From contig JAJEKV010000030.1 of assembly GCA_021234155.1 (NCBI GenBank), positions 6,999,890 to 7,063,889 of the forward strand: a stretch of 64,000 nucleotides of DNA, given 5' to 3'. A program made the position numbers and the translations under genes. Origin of the DNA: Isoetes taiwanensis. Its lineage: Eukaryota; Streptophyta; Lycopodiopsida; Isoetales; Isoetaceae. Under the pieces are notes generated by a model. That model saw only the letters and a program-made list of their open reading frames with translations, did not search any database and was not told the origin of the DNA. Shown here one piece after another: positions 31,676 to 42,635 of this stretch (position 1 is the first letter of the stretch; each line of letters begins with the position of its first letter).

Positions 31676-32530
31676 TCATGTTACTTTTATGGCCCTGTCA
31701 GCTAACTTGCCCTGTTTTTGCAGTAATTCGCGAGGAACACTAGCAAATCCTAGGCAGCCAAAAACCCTTAGATTAGACACATCTGGCTTCGTTCCATACA
31801 GAGCCTCAAAAGGTGTCTTAAAGTTGATGGCCTGGGTGGGAGCCCTGTTACACAAATAAGCCGCAGTTAGAACTGCCTCAGCCCAAAGTTCTGGAGGTAA
31901 CTCTTTATATTTGAGCATGCTGCGAGTCAAATTTATTAGGGTTCTATTCTTTCGTTCCGCTACTCCATTTTGAGAGTGAGCGTAAGGCACAATCAACTCT
32001 CTATGGATCCCTTTGGACTAAAGATAGGTCTGAAATTCATTAGAGATATACTCCTTCACATTATCAGACCGAATAGTAGTAGATAATTCATTTTCAATTT
32101 GGAGACTAAAGGTTTTGAAGATAGCAAGAGCTTGAGACTTGAATTTGATTGGAAAAACCCACGTATATCTACTAAAATCATCCACTATGACAAGGAAATA
32201 CCTGTTACCAGCCAGTGATTCGAGAGGGAGATGACATATGTCTGTATGCAGCAGTTCCAACGGTTGTTGGGCTCGAAACTCAGCTTGTGATGGATAAGAT
32301 GCTTGTACTTGCTTTCCAAGACTACATGCAGCACATTTCAAGTCCTTGGTAGTAAGTGTAGGCATGCCTTGAACCATATTCAATTTTGAGGCTGAAACTA
32401 GAGCTGGAAGATGAATATGTCCGAATCCTGCATGCCATAATGATTCCTGTGTTCTTGGAACAGCAGCAACAGCAAGTGATGATTCACATGATACTCCTTT
32501 TTGTTGTGAAATAGAATCCAAAATATACAA
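31676..32530 (-). pseudogene. Copia A integrase
   Basis: The minus frame 32018-32530 has the pre-integrase HAGFGHIHLPAL...CAACSLGK zinc region and catalytic blocks HTDICHLPLESLAGNRYF and TIRSDNVKEYISNEF; the usual GGE after SDN is changed to VKE. The frame 31676-31996 has AHSQNGVAERKNRTL, carrying the catalytic Glu, and ends near KLADRAIKVT. A stop/frameshift lies between them at about 32000-32018. Confidence 0.85.
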
Positions 32531-33327
32531 GCCTTCCTCGTTTAAATGACCATTGGCTATAGGGCCAAAAGTTGAAGATCAACAAAATCCAAAGGATTTT
32601 TATGAAGAATGTGAACATACCCATCCGAGAATAGCACTGAATAGCCCATCTTTCGATCAAACTCACTTACACTAAGTTCACAAGTAATCCAGGCACTAGA
32701 ATGACGTCTTTAATTTTGAGAGAAAGACAATGTTTGGTACTGTTTTGTGATACGAATGAAGAGTCTGGAAATCATTCGATTGGCCTGCCAAGTGTTTGGT
32801 GGCCCCGGAATCAACAAGCCAAGTTCGTGGCTGTAATTTCTGTCTCCTCCAAATCAACATGGGAAACATGTGCATTTACTGCACTCGAAATAGTTGAATC
32901 TGCACCTTTTGGTTTGGCCTCCTTGTGTTTTAGAAATTCAGCCATATCTTTTAGAAGCTTTCTGCAATCACGCTTAACATGACCCTTTTTACCACAGTAA
33001 AAGCAACTGAAGGGTTGCTTAGATCCAGATTTGGAGCCTGATTTTGCTTCCTCAGCAGCCTCGTGGGAAGGGGAAGAAGAAGTAGATCCAGATCCAACAA
33101 CTAAAGGAGTAACAGGAGGTAAAGAAAGCCTAGTTCTAGAATAGAAACTAGCTTCCATTTGATCATATCTTTTATGATCTTGTTCAGCATCTACAACTTT
33201 CAGTTGAAGTTGATTGAAAGAGATAGTGATCTTATCTTGGAGCTTGTAATAATCAGAGACATTTTGATACTCATGAGGCAGACCTTTGAGAGCATACTGG
33301 ATGAGAGACAAATCATACAGTACCACC
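32531..33327 (-). pseudogene. Copia A gag C-terminus and protease
   Basis: The minus frame 32811-33326 encodes the C-terminal part of gag (ALKGLPHEYQNVSDYY...) with zinc knuckle CFYCGKKGHVKRDC. A protease active site DSGATKHL is read in a shifted frame at about 32790-32815. The 5' part of gag, the leader and the 5' LTR are missing: at 33327 the sequence switches directly to RME-8 unit C spacer DNA. Confidence 0.82.
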
Positions 33328-33346
33328 TTGGAATTATTTGTTGATC

Positions 33347-33453
33347 CTGCAACCTGTTAGGATCACTGTTATATTGGCTCGACTACGATCTAATTATAAA
33401 TGCAATAATCTCTCAAACTAGAATTGTTTTTTGATCCTTGGTGGATTAGAGAC
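33347..33453 (+). repeat. R direct repeat, left edge of unit C
   Basis: Directly follows the copia A/unit C joint (CCTTGGAATTATTTG at 33327). Same form as the other unit edges. Confidence 0.72.
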
Positions 33454-33787
33454 TTTTGTTAACAAAAAATAAGAGTAACGTGTATATTAATAAAAAGTAG
33501 GTGTAATCATTTACAAGCTTTCTCATCGTTACAGCCACAATCTGCTCAGTTTTCTGGCAATGAATAAATGGGTTCTCATGTACTCAAGAAATATATGGAC
33601 AAGGAATGATACAGGGACGTGAACATATCATGTTAAAAAACCGGAAGCTGGCATTTGTCTTGAGCACCATCTGCTTTAGGAACTGTCTTGACTTGCAGCA
33701 AGATGATACTGTATGCAATGTACCTGCCAATACCCTTTCTTCCTTTTCCAAGATGAAATAAATCTTCAGCTTCTATATATTTTATGA

Positions 33788-36700
33788 TTAAGATTCTAGA
33801 TCAAAATCTGATATTCGGATTTGGCAAAAGTTGGTGTACCTTCATCGCTTCGCAGACTCAGAATAATTCATCTCAGACGCACCGCTTTGTTTCATTGTCG
33901 CCCCAGTTACTAGGAAACCGATGTTCCAAAAAGTGTTCAATTGTTCTCATGGAAACTACTTCATCTTGTATGCTGCCAGGTGGGATGTTCCATGCACCAT
34001 AACCTTTTGAGGATTTTGGAACAAATTTCTCAAGAAGAACTCTTACCTCCTGGCCTCGCTGCTTTATCTTCACACATTACTGCAAGGCATTCCAGCAGCA
34101 CGGTTTCATACAATGGATGAACCCCCAAAGTCCAGGACCAAATCTAGAAACTTTGGAAGGATTCTTTCCCTCAATACAATATCTGTGGTGTTGCTACTTA
34201 GTATCAGCAGTCTTAATAACAGCATAAGGCTGCATAGCCTTGGGTCAGTACTAGTTTTTACCGCATCAGAGAGTGGAATATTCAGTGTGAGAAAAGATGC
34301 CACAGTATGGATGAGTTCCTCAGATATCATGTAATCTGCTATATCAGAGTGTGTAGCAGTGCAGTGGAGCAACAACATTGCAGGTTGAGCAAGAGCTCGG
34401 CGCTGACCATTTAAGCTGCTTATCAGATCACACAAGGGGAGAAAGATGTCAATGTTGGAATTGCCCGATAAAAGAGAAGGCCAAAGTCTGAAAAGAAGCA
34501 ACAGGGCTAACAACAGCCTTCTTCGATCATCAAAGGTAAGCTGATCAGTACATAAGCCGTCAGTTGAAAACCCAACAACTAACGTTTTTCGAATCTCTTG
34601 AACAAAGCGACCTTCCAGTATTGAATCGAAGGCATATTCAGGTTGTCGAAGGAATTGATCAACAAAAAATCCTCCCAGATACAGCTCTCTTGCATAATCA
34701 TCATATTCATCATCTCTATAGGTAGGTCTGCCTTCTTTACTTGAAATAGTTACAAGTACATAACGTAGAAATATTGGTCTTGGGCGTGACCATTGGGGAA
34801 GGCCACATATTTCTTTGTTATATACAAGGTTTTGGACCTTTGTTGCTTCTTTTGCTATAGTTCTAACTTTTACCCGCATGTCCTCATTCCATACAAGCCG
34901 GGGAGACAGGAAATCCCCATCATATACTCTGCAAGCTTCTTCTGGATTGCGGGCAATTGTTGATAAAAGATCAAGTGGAAGTAGAAGTAATAGGGTATGA
35001 ATGGCTAATGGTTCGTGCTCATCTTCTCTGCTATGCTCAATAGCATTCAACAATTCATACATATCAGTGACCTCACCAATTCCTGTGCCCAGAGCAGCTT
35101 TCTCATGTGAAGCACCATTTGCATAACTCTTTCTCTCTGCTAAATCTTTCAGAAGCTTTGCCCGTCTACTCACTCCATTTCCTGCCAGTAAAGCTGCCCA
35201 ATAGTTCGAAAGCAGCTAGAAGTCTACTTGCTAAATACAGTGGCCTCAACCATGCTTCTGTTTCGTTAGGTAGTCCTGATCCACGATAACAGACAATTCA
35301 ACCTTACAAAACAGAGCAAGTAGAGGCAAAATCACCCCACAACTAGCAAAATAATTAGTGGCTTGTATAGTAGCAGGTATTTTCTCACTGAGGACATAAA
35401 ACATGTCAACTGTTGTGTAAAGAACCTCATCCATTCCTTTTACTTGAAACTCTGCAATAGCCTCCCATAGCTGCACAGTAAGCGCTTTCATGAGCTGTGA
35501 TTGAAGTACAATATCAATAAATTTGGAATCCTCAACCAGCACTCTAGCAATCAAAGCTAATTCAATTTGCGCTTTAGGATGCGCCTTTCCGTGAAGGACA
35601 ATTTTGGATAACACTGAGGGCCTAAACTTCCCCAACACAGCCTCTTTATTATATTGCACTGCATGTTTTATCCACTCTCTCAATGCTTTCAAGATTGATA
35701 GATAATCTGAAGCAGCAGTATCAGGTACTCCTCCTTCCCCATCTTCTTCAGTATCAGCAAGTTCCTTAAATGATGCTAATGCAACTGTGGTGTAGTTTTT
35801 ATTTAAGTAATTTTGTATTGATTCCAGAAAAGCCTCTTCAGATGGGAGGTCAATGTTTTCCCAATCGCAATTTGCTAGACCTCTGACAAAAGCACCTCCA
35901 ATGGTGGGTTCTCCTTGCAGGCATTCATACTTGAACTTTCTAAGCCATTCCACTTCATCATCCATATCAGAGCCATCCCCTGATACAACCTTACCATGTA
36001 GCTGCAATCTCTGGTAAACTTTTTTCGCCTAAGCTCTTCACGGGTATCTGCTGTCCACAATGCCATAGGTTGAAGAATATCTGAAGCTGCCAATGTTATA
36101 AATTTTTCAGGTTCCTGTGTTTTCTCCAAACATAACAACAGGGTGCCGTATTAGTCCCAGCAGGTATTTTTCTCAAACGGCATAACCAGGTTCTCCGAGT
36201 AGGCAATATGCATGCTACCCAACATCTGGACATATCCTGCTAACACATCTGCAGCAGTGTATAGCACTGCAGACTTTGTATCTTGTGCTTTCACTGTCAC
36301 ATTGGCTGGAGGAATGGCTAATAATAGCAGAGGTAGATAAAGTCCCTGTGTCCATTATCAGAGAACGTTAATGCTTAGTGATTTTGGTCAGTGAATTAAA
36401 ATATCAAAATAACCGACCTGTTGAATAATATATCCAGAGAAACTATGGTCTTGGCGCGCAGTGTTTTAGGCAGGATAATGCAGCAAATGAAATGAGTGTC
36501 GGACCTCTGGGAGGAACCGACGCAGCATCTCCAGCTGCTGAACAAAGCGCCCACCAAAGACCCTTTTTCCAACGTGGATCACCTTGCAGTAACTTCCTCC
36601 CTTCCCTGTGACAATAAAATAATTTTGCAGGTTAAAATAATGGTGCAGGGGGAAACTACTTGAATAAAGGCAAAATGGTATGTACTTTGAAGATGATATC

Positions 36701-39700
36701 TGATCTAGGACCAGTACTGCCCCTGCAATAGCAGATTCCAGGGCGACATTGTTACTTGACTCTGGAAAGCTGCCATCCTCTTTTAAATGGGTACCAAGAG
36801 AGAGGACGCTTAGTGCAAAGTTCATAGACTCCGTAGGCACTTCTTTGCTCCTGTTTTCAATGGCATGTTATTGAATGATGACGTTGTCTGGTTAAACACT
36901 CCCAAACAAGGGGCTCTTTGAATAGAAATAATACCTTGTCTGAGCAGCACATATCCTCCTCATTATCTTAGTTGCTTGTTGCAAGATTCCAGTCACAATT
37001 GATGGGCTTTCTCCCTTCAATGTGATAGCATGTTCAAGAGCTGGAAGCGCTAAACTTATAGCTGTAGATTCTACATCATTTGGTAACGAAAACTGTGGGA
37101 AGCGGCTCACCAACTCGCCTGCAAATTTAAAATTAGTCATGGATGAATATCACAACCTCAATAAATCTTTCTTAATTAGTTTGGAAAAGGTCCTTGGGTC
37201 CTTTTCTTCAGAAATAGATGATGCACAAGATAACTCTTGTGGTAGTGCTGTAGACAGCTTTATATCTGTACATAGGGGATAGAACTTGAAATGGGCAACA
37301 TCAAGCTTGAGGTTGGTCCCAATCATCTTTCAAAGGAGTAAATTTGAGACATTTTGCATGCATTCATTTAACCACCCAGACCTCTAAACCTAAAGGTAAG
37401 AAATATAAAAGCTGCAAATAATGTCAACCATGCAACCAATTATAACAAAGCTTTTGGCTAACCCTGTTATCGGCCACCGCTTCATCAATGTTATTGTTTG
37501 TGTTAAAAAGCAAAGAAAAGAAACGTTTGCAAAAGCCTCAAGAAAGGGCTTATGGTACCTGAGCACTTAGCAAAATATGTATCTGAGAGAATGCATTTTC
37601 TCCTGCTGACTGCAATGGTTCAGAGAGGTTCAAGTTTGACACCACTTTTTTGAGATCCTGCAGGAAATATAGTACTCAGAAGAAGACAATTATTTAATAA
37701 AATATAAAAAATCTAGCTTTCCTAACAAGCCTTACCAGCATCAAGTGGTTCAGGAAACCAACAGGATCATTGATTGGGTAGTTCGAAATCGCTTCACTAT
37801 CCAGCAGGTTTTCCAAGTAAAAAGGAGCGGTAAAAAGAATATCTGCTCCAAGTATCAGCCAGAAGATATTGAAAGATATTAAGAAGTGTACCAAGAGGCA
37901 AACACAAACACAAACTGAAACACAAACACAAATTTTTCAAATGTCTTCTACTACTGTTGGGGCTGTTGGCTATGTTCCTCATTCCTAATATTATTGCCAG
38001 CAAGGGACTTCACATATTTCAACAAATTATGAAGATCCTACAAAACTGTCATATCCATGGCTATGATAGTCACCTGCTTGGTAACAGTTAGGCATGACAA
38101 ATAATGATATGCGCAACTATATACACATAGTAATTGCCTTCTGCTCAGAAGATAAAACTGCAACTTTCTTAAGCACGTCGACTCCAAGTTAGCGATATGA
38201 AACCCAAGAATTTCTAAGTCGATTGATTGCAAAAGATGATAAAGGACATAATTCCAGGCCAAGAATTGCTTTTACGGGCTGTAAATGAATGGATGAATTA
38301 CTCAACCTGTTAACTCTGGATAAATTAAAGGCTCCTTTGAAACTTGAATGTACAATGCCAATGGATCTGTAATCCAAACTTGACATAGGGTTCTAACTCA
38401 TTTGTAAGGTGGTCAATCAGTCTTTGTTTCATGTCAATATTCCATATAACTTCAGGTGTGTTCTGTTCCAAGTAAATAAGCTCGCAAAATGAATCAGGGC
38501 CCTGTCATAAGATAGGACTAACATAAGTATTAAGTAAGATACATTATATTAAGTGAATTCAGGCAAATATATGCTTACCTCAGACAAGAATTTCAAAATC
38601 ATGCCTTCAGGAAGATATAGCCGGAGGATGCTATCATGCAAAGGCTGCAAAGCCAAGTGCTCACTTTCACGAGGATTTGCATCCTGTGAAAATGTTGGTA
38701 ATGTTATCAATATCATGAAAGAATTAATAACTTTTCTCAAGACTATGGGTTTACAAGGTCATCAACCTTACCTTTGCTAGAGAGAGGACCATAAATGAAA
38801 CTAGTACACTTGTGCCTCCAGCACGAACAAAACAAACTACATTCTCATGGCCAACTTTCTCCATGCTTGCCAGCAAGAACACAACCAATTTGAAAATAAA
38901 CACCTGGTGTTCTGATTCAAAAACTTCACGGAACATTCCAACTGCTGTCTGTGAGGTGGGAATTTAATGTTAGGGTTGATTGTATGTTTGTCAATTTTGT
39001 ACACATGACAATGGGCAAAAATATATACAAACCTCAATGACATTGAGAGTATCAAAAGTAAAGGAAAAATGCCGCTCATAAATCCAAGTTAAGGCATGCA
39101 CTGCCAACCGAGATTCAAGTTCTGGAAGGTTGCTGTGCCCAAACAAAGTAGTGAAACTGAGAACCAAAGCATGGAATATGGATTGGAAAACAGGCAACGG
39201 ATCCCACAACTGCCAGCAAAGAAAGGTGAACATAAAGGCATCATCATTAATCATAAATAATGCCATACACTGGTAAATGGCATAATTGAGACATCCAATT
39301 CATATGACACCCTGCATCCTGTACCTTCCAGAAAAAATCTGGTGAGTTGTGATGAAGATGGTCATCCACCAGGAGCTCAAGATGTACACCTCTAACAATG
39401 GATGCTGTAAATGCAACAGTTTATAAGTCCCAAGCTTATTGGGAGAAACAAACGGAAGGAATGTAGTAAGCTTGCCTCCGCCTTTCACTTGTAGGGGAAT
39501 AGAACAGCTTAGAATCAACATAGTTGTACATGAGACTGCGATTTGCTTTTGATGCAGCATTAAATGCATCCACTTCACTTTGCAGAAACTGTAAGTTGTA
39601 TTAATATCAGCAGTTGGCAAGCAATAATAGCAAACTCAGTAAAGACATTATCCATGATTCACAACATGCAAGCACACAGATCAAAGTTATCAGATCTAAA

Positions 39701-41479
39701 ATCATTGGCTACCTTTTGCAGTTCTATCCTTTTCTTTTCATTCCATACTAGAACTGGTGTCTCAAATGTATCTCTTCTCAATGTTTCTAGAAGGTTGACC
39801 CAGGCCACAAGTCTATTTTGCGATACATCCTGCATAAACCAAAAAAATATCTTTTCAAATACCTCACCAGTGCTAGTGGCAGTAAAATCAGATGGCATCT
39901 TTAGGCCTAATTGGTTATTGTCAAGGATACTAAGTACTTTTTTTAGGTCCTTGGCTTGAATTCTTAGAAATTAAGCCCAAAGGTTCATGAACTGACTTAA
40001 TCAGCTCCCTGCCTCTAGGCAAGTGGACAAGCAGAGCACCAAAAATATAGACATGGTGGCTTCAGAAGCACCTATATCTCTAAAAACGTATGCAGGGACA
40101 AAAGACAAATAGGTTATAAGTAACACAATGTTCACATGCTGCCATGCATATAGATGACTGAACAACCACCTTACAAATATTTGGGCATGAGTTTCTTTTT
40201 AGTTGCTTCAAAGGAGTTGACACATTTCAACTTACCAATATCTAGGAAGTTAAATGTACCACTTTCACGAACTTTATATAGACCCATATATAGAATTTAC
40301 GATCTTGCTTCTAATCTTTCCAGATAAGTGATTCCCCAGTTTCTGTTGTTTGGCTTAGAACAAAACAAAAATCATATTGCCAACTACAATCCGGATCTTG
40401 TTTTTCTGAAATTTTCGTGGACATCCAAAACAAACTGCTGCATAAATTATTACCACATCATTGATGAGTGCTTTTGAAACTTTTGAAGCATAATACTGCA
40501 TAGCCCCCTGGAAAGCACAAATGCTTGATTAGCTAGACTTGAATATAATTGTTGTTTTGAATAAATCCTTGCAGAATGACAAGCAGCATCCTAGCATGCC
40601 TCTATTATTAAAATTATTGCCTTCATTGATCTAATGAAAAAAAACTACACAATCAGCTTTAGACAATGCGCTTTCATGTATTTGATGTTCTCCTCGCTAT
40701 TCTAATATCATAGCCTTAGTATGCTGTAGGCATTGAAGGGAGAGATACAAACCATTGGAAGTACAGATTCAACAAGCTTCCTTGACTCCTGGTTCCCTTC
40801 CACCATCAAATAAACAAGCTCCCCACTCACTGATTTAATTTCATCCATTTTCGAGAAAATTGCATTCTTAAGGTGCAAAAGCACAAGACATCGCCCTAGA
40901 CACATCTTCTGCAAGAAGAAAGTATGAATGCAGTTCTATTAGAGCTACTTAAGACATCTGAAGCACCAACATGAGCGAAGAACTAATGCTAACCTGCAGA
41001 TGATTGGATAAGATTGAGATGCCTTTGTTAGAAGCAGTAACACCTTTATCCTCCGTCAAAGCTCAGAAACAATATGCTCTAAATGTTAACTTTCTTTTTC
41101 CTTACTTTCCAGTAAAGATATTGAGAACTGCTTAGATAACTACTTTGGAATGCATTAAACATGATGGAGGCGCACATATTATGGCAGCAGTACAACCTAA
41201 GAGCGAAACGCATACAAAACCAGGACTGACCTGAAGAGTGTTCTCTTCTGCAAGGAAGTAAGTTTGAAGAGAAGAAACAAGCTGCTGTAAATTTTCGACA
41301 GCGAGCATTGTTAACTTGTTCAAAGTCTCTTGCTGTTGAAACAACAGATAACTGTCAAACAAAAGATATGGACATAATGAACACGCATTCAGAGCAATGC
41401 ACACATGAAAAGGTATGGAATGACAAGCTCAGTTGATCACCTTTTGGATAACAGCATCTACCATCCCTGGTTGAATAGC
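33788..41479 (-). pseudogene. GRV2-like: RME-8/GRV2-like fragment, copy C
   Basis: Exon-like blocks with GT/AG borders, 5' to 3' on minus: 41441-41479 (cut), 41231-41332, 40994-41061, 40753-40908, 40454-40507, 39863-39957, 39713-39829, about 39470-39598, 39325-39404, 39033-39209, 38772-38948, 38579-38683, 38307-38501, 37736-37842, 37559-37657, 36936-37118, 36686-36842, 36418-36605 and 33788-36345. IWN motifs: TPVLVWNEKKRIEL (39713-39829), NTPEVIWNIDMKQRL, LWTADTREELRRK, RLVWNEDMRVKV. The exon coding NVQGDIIESDR, seen in copies 0 and A, is missing here. The terminal exon has several indels: near 33815-33880, near 35283 (ACGATAAC, one base shorter than A), at 36021 and at 36141-36150. It extends further 5' than copy A but stops at the TRM8 joint. 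Non-functional as read. Confidence 0.82.
36418..37842 (-). other. Copy C exons spanning the place where the J domain is expected
   Basis: Exon 37736-37842 ends FPNYPINDPVGFLNHLML, which in RME-8 proteins is followed within about 60 residues by the J domain. The next exon, 37559-37657, reads DLKKVVSNVNLSEPLQSAGE, then 36936-37118 reads PQFSLPNDVESTAISLALPA. No HPD tripeptide or J-domain helices are seen in any of these exons or the short introns. The same arrangement holds in copies A, D and E. Confidence 0.6.
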
Positions 41480-41700
41480 TTAAGAATAATCAGCTAAACT
41501 CTCCTTCATGAGCATGCATATGTGATGGCTGTGGGAGGTACTCTTTACACTGTGACTGATGTTGAGGAGCTTGGTGATTGGATGAGAATCCTGCCTGGAA
41601 GGCCACCCATTGTTTGACAAGATTACTGTGGAGGACCTTTTAGAAGATCCAGCTTGCTGACAACAACATCAGAAGAAGGGCAAAAGGTTGTCAGAAATCA
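41480..41700 (+). pseudogene. TRM8: tRNA (guanine-N7) methyltransferase fragment, unit C
   Basis: Shorter than in copies 0 and A. It begins inside the gene at [16 protein letters not shown] (here altered near 41484-41497), then [20 protein letters not shown], with the same frame break, and ends near SEEGQKVVRNHG. The FPDPHFK motif is lost because the RME-8 joint lies just before it. Confidence 0.8.
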
Positions 41701-42271
41701 TGGACCTTTTGAGCAATATTCATGCGAAGAGCTGACCAAGCTTCTAATGTTGCTGGTGGATGATACGATTTTTCGTGAAGCCATTTCGTCTGATACATGG
41801 ATTTCTGATTTACAACAGCAATGTTTGATGATATCATCAAAAAAAATTATCGGACAAGCAATTCCTTCTTTATTTTGGACATTGGAGCATAATGTGAGAA
41901 CACTGCAGTGTTATGCATTTTCTATGTTTGATCATGCTGCTTTATGTTTGCTAAACGTATGCCCCCATGATGCTGGAATGTGTTTCAGAATTATTAATAT
42001 AAGCACCAATTGGGATGATGACTTCTGTTTTCCTTATATCCTTTCATATCCATTCAATTTCAAGCTGATAAATATGCACGGGGCCATTAAGTCAGCTAAA
42101 GTGCATTCTCCGACGAGCAGCCTAATAAAAGTGACCATCGTTGGTGTTGATCAAGACCCGTGTGTTTTATTCTGGCCTTGGAATTATTTGTTGATCCTGC
42201 AACTTGTTAGGATCACTGTTATATTGGCTCGACTACGCTCTAATTATAAATGCAATAATCTCTCAAACTAG
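41654..42271 (+). CDS. 205-codon ORF of unknown function, unit C
   Basis: Open from MLTTTSEEGQKVVRNHG, which is the end of the TRM8 fragment, through EELTKLLMLLVDDTIFREAI, a Cys-rich part NVCPHDAGMCFRIINI, KVTIVGVDQDPCVLFWPW and into repeat R (LARLRSNYKCNNLSN). I do not recognise a domain. Running from one repeat into another suggests it is a fusion of fragments rather than a gene. An identical frame occurs at 50512-51129. Confidence 0.35.
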   Translation: MLTTTSEEGQKVVRNHGPFEQYSCEELTKLLMLLVDDTIFREAISSDTWISDLQQQCLMISSKKIIGQAIPSLFWTLEHNVRTLQCYAFSMFDHAALCLLNVCPHDAGMCFRIINISTNWDDDFCFPYILSYPFNFKLINMHGAIKSAKVHSPTSSLIKVTIVGVDQDPCVLFWPWNYLLILQLVRITVILARLRSNYKCNNLSN

Positions 42272-42303
42272 AATTGTCTTTTGATCCTTGGTGGATTAGA
42301 GAC
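42197..42303 (+). repeat. R direct repeat, unit C/D boundary
   Basis: Same form as the other unit edges. Confidence 0.75.
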
Positions 42304-42635
42304 TTTTGTTAACAAAAAATAAGAGTAACGTGTATATTAATAAAAAGTAGGTGTAATCATTTACAAGCTTTCTCATCGTTACAGCCACAATCTGCTCAGT
42401 TTTCTGGCAATGAATAAATGGGTTCTCATGTACTCAAGAAATATATGGACAAGGAATGATACAGGGACGTGAACATATCATGTTAAAAACCGAAGCTGGC
42501 ATTTGTCTTGAGCACCATCTGCTTTAGGAACTGTCTTGACTTGCAGCAAGATGATACTGTATGCACTGTACCTGCCAATACCCTTTCTTCCTTTTCCAAG
42601 ATGAAATAAATCTTCAGCTTCTATATATTTTATGA

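Noticed and set aside
37694-37894. Minus 66-codon frame with a hydrophobic start (MVHFLISFNIFWLIL), repeated in each unit
   Set aside because: The hydrophobic part is intron read-through before the exon coding LENLLDSE...FLNHLM; the apparent signal peptide is not real.
38549-38740. Minus 63-codon frame taken as a small gene (repeated at 47409 and 56266)
   Set aside because: It is an RME-8 exon (DANPRESEHLALQPL) with intron on both sides, not a separate gene.
39713-39829. A separate gene on the minus strand coding the VLVWNEKK block
   Set aside because: Matches the first IWN motif of the same RME-8-like gene, with proper splice borders and order.
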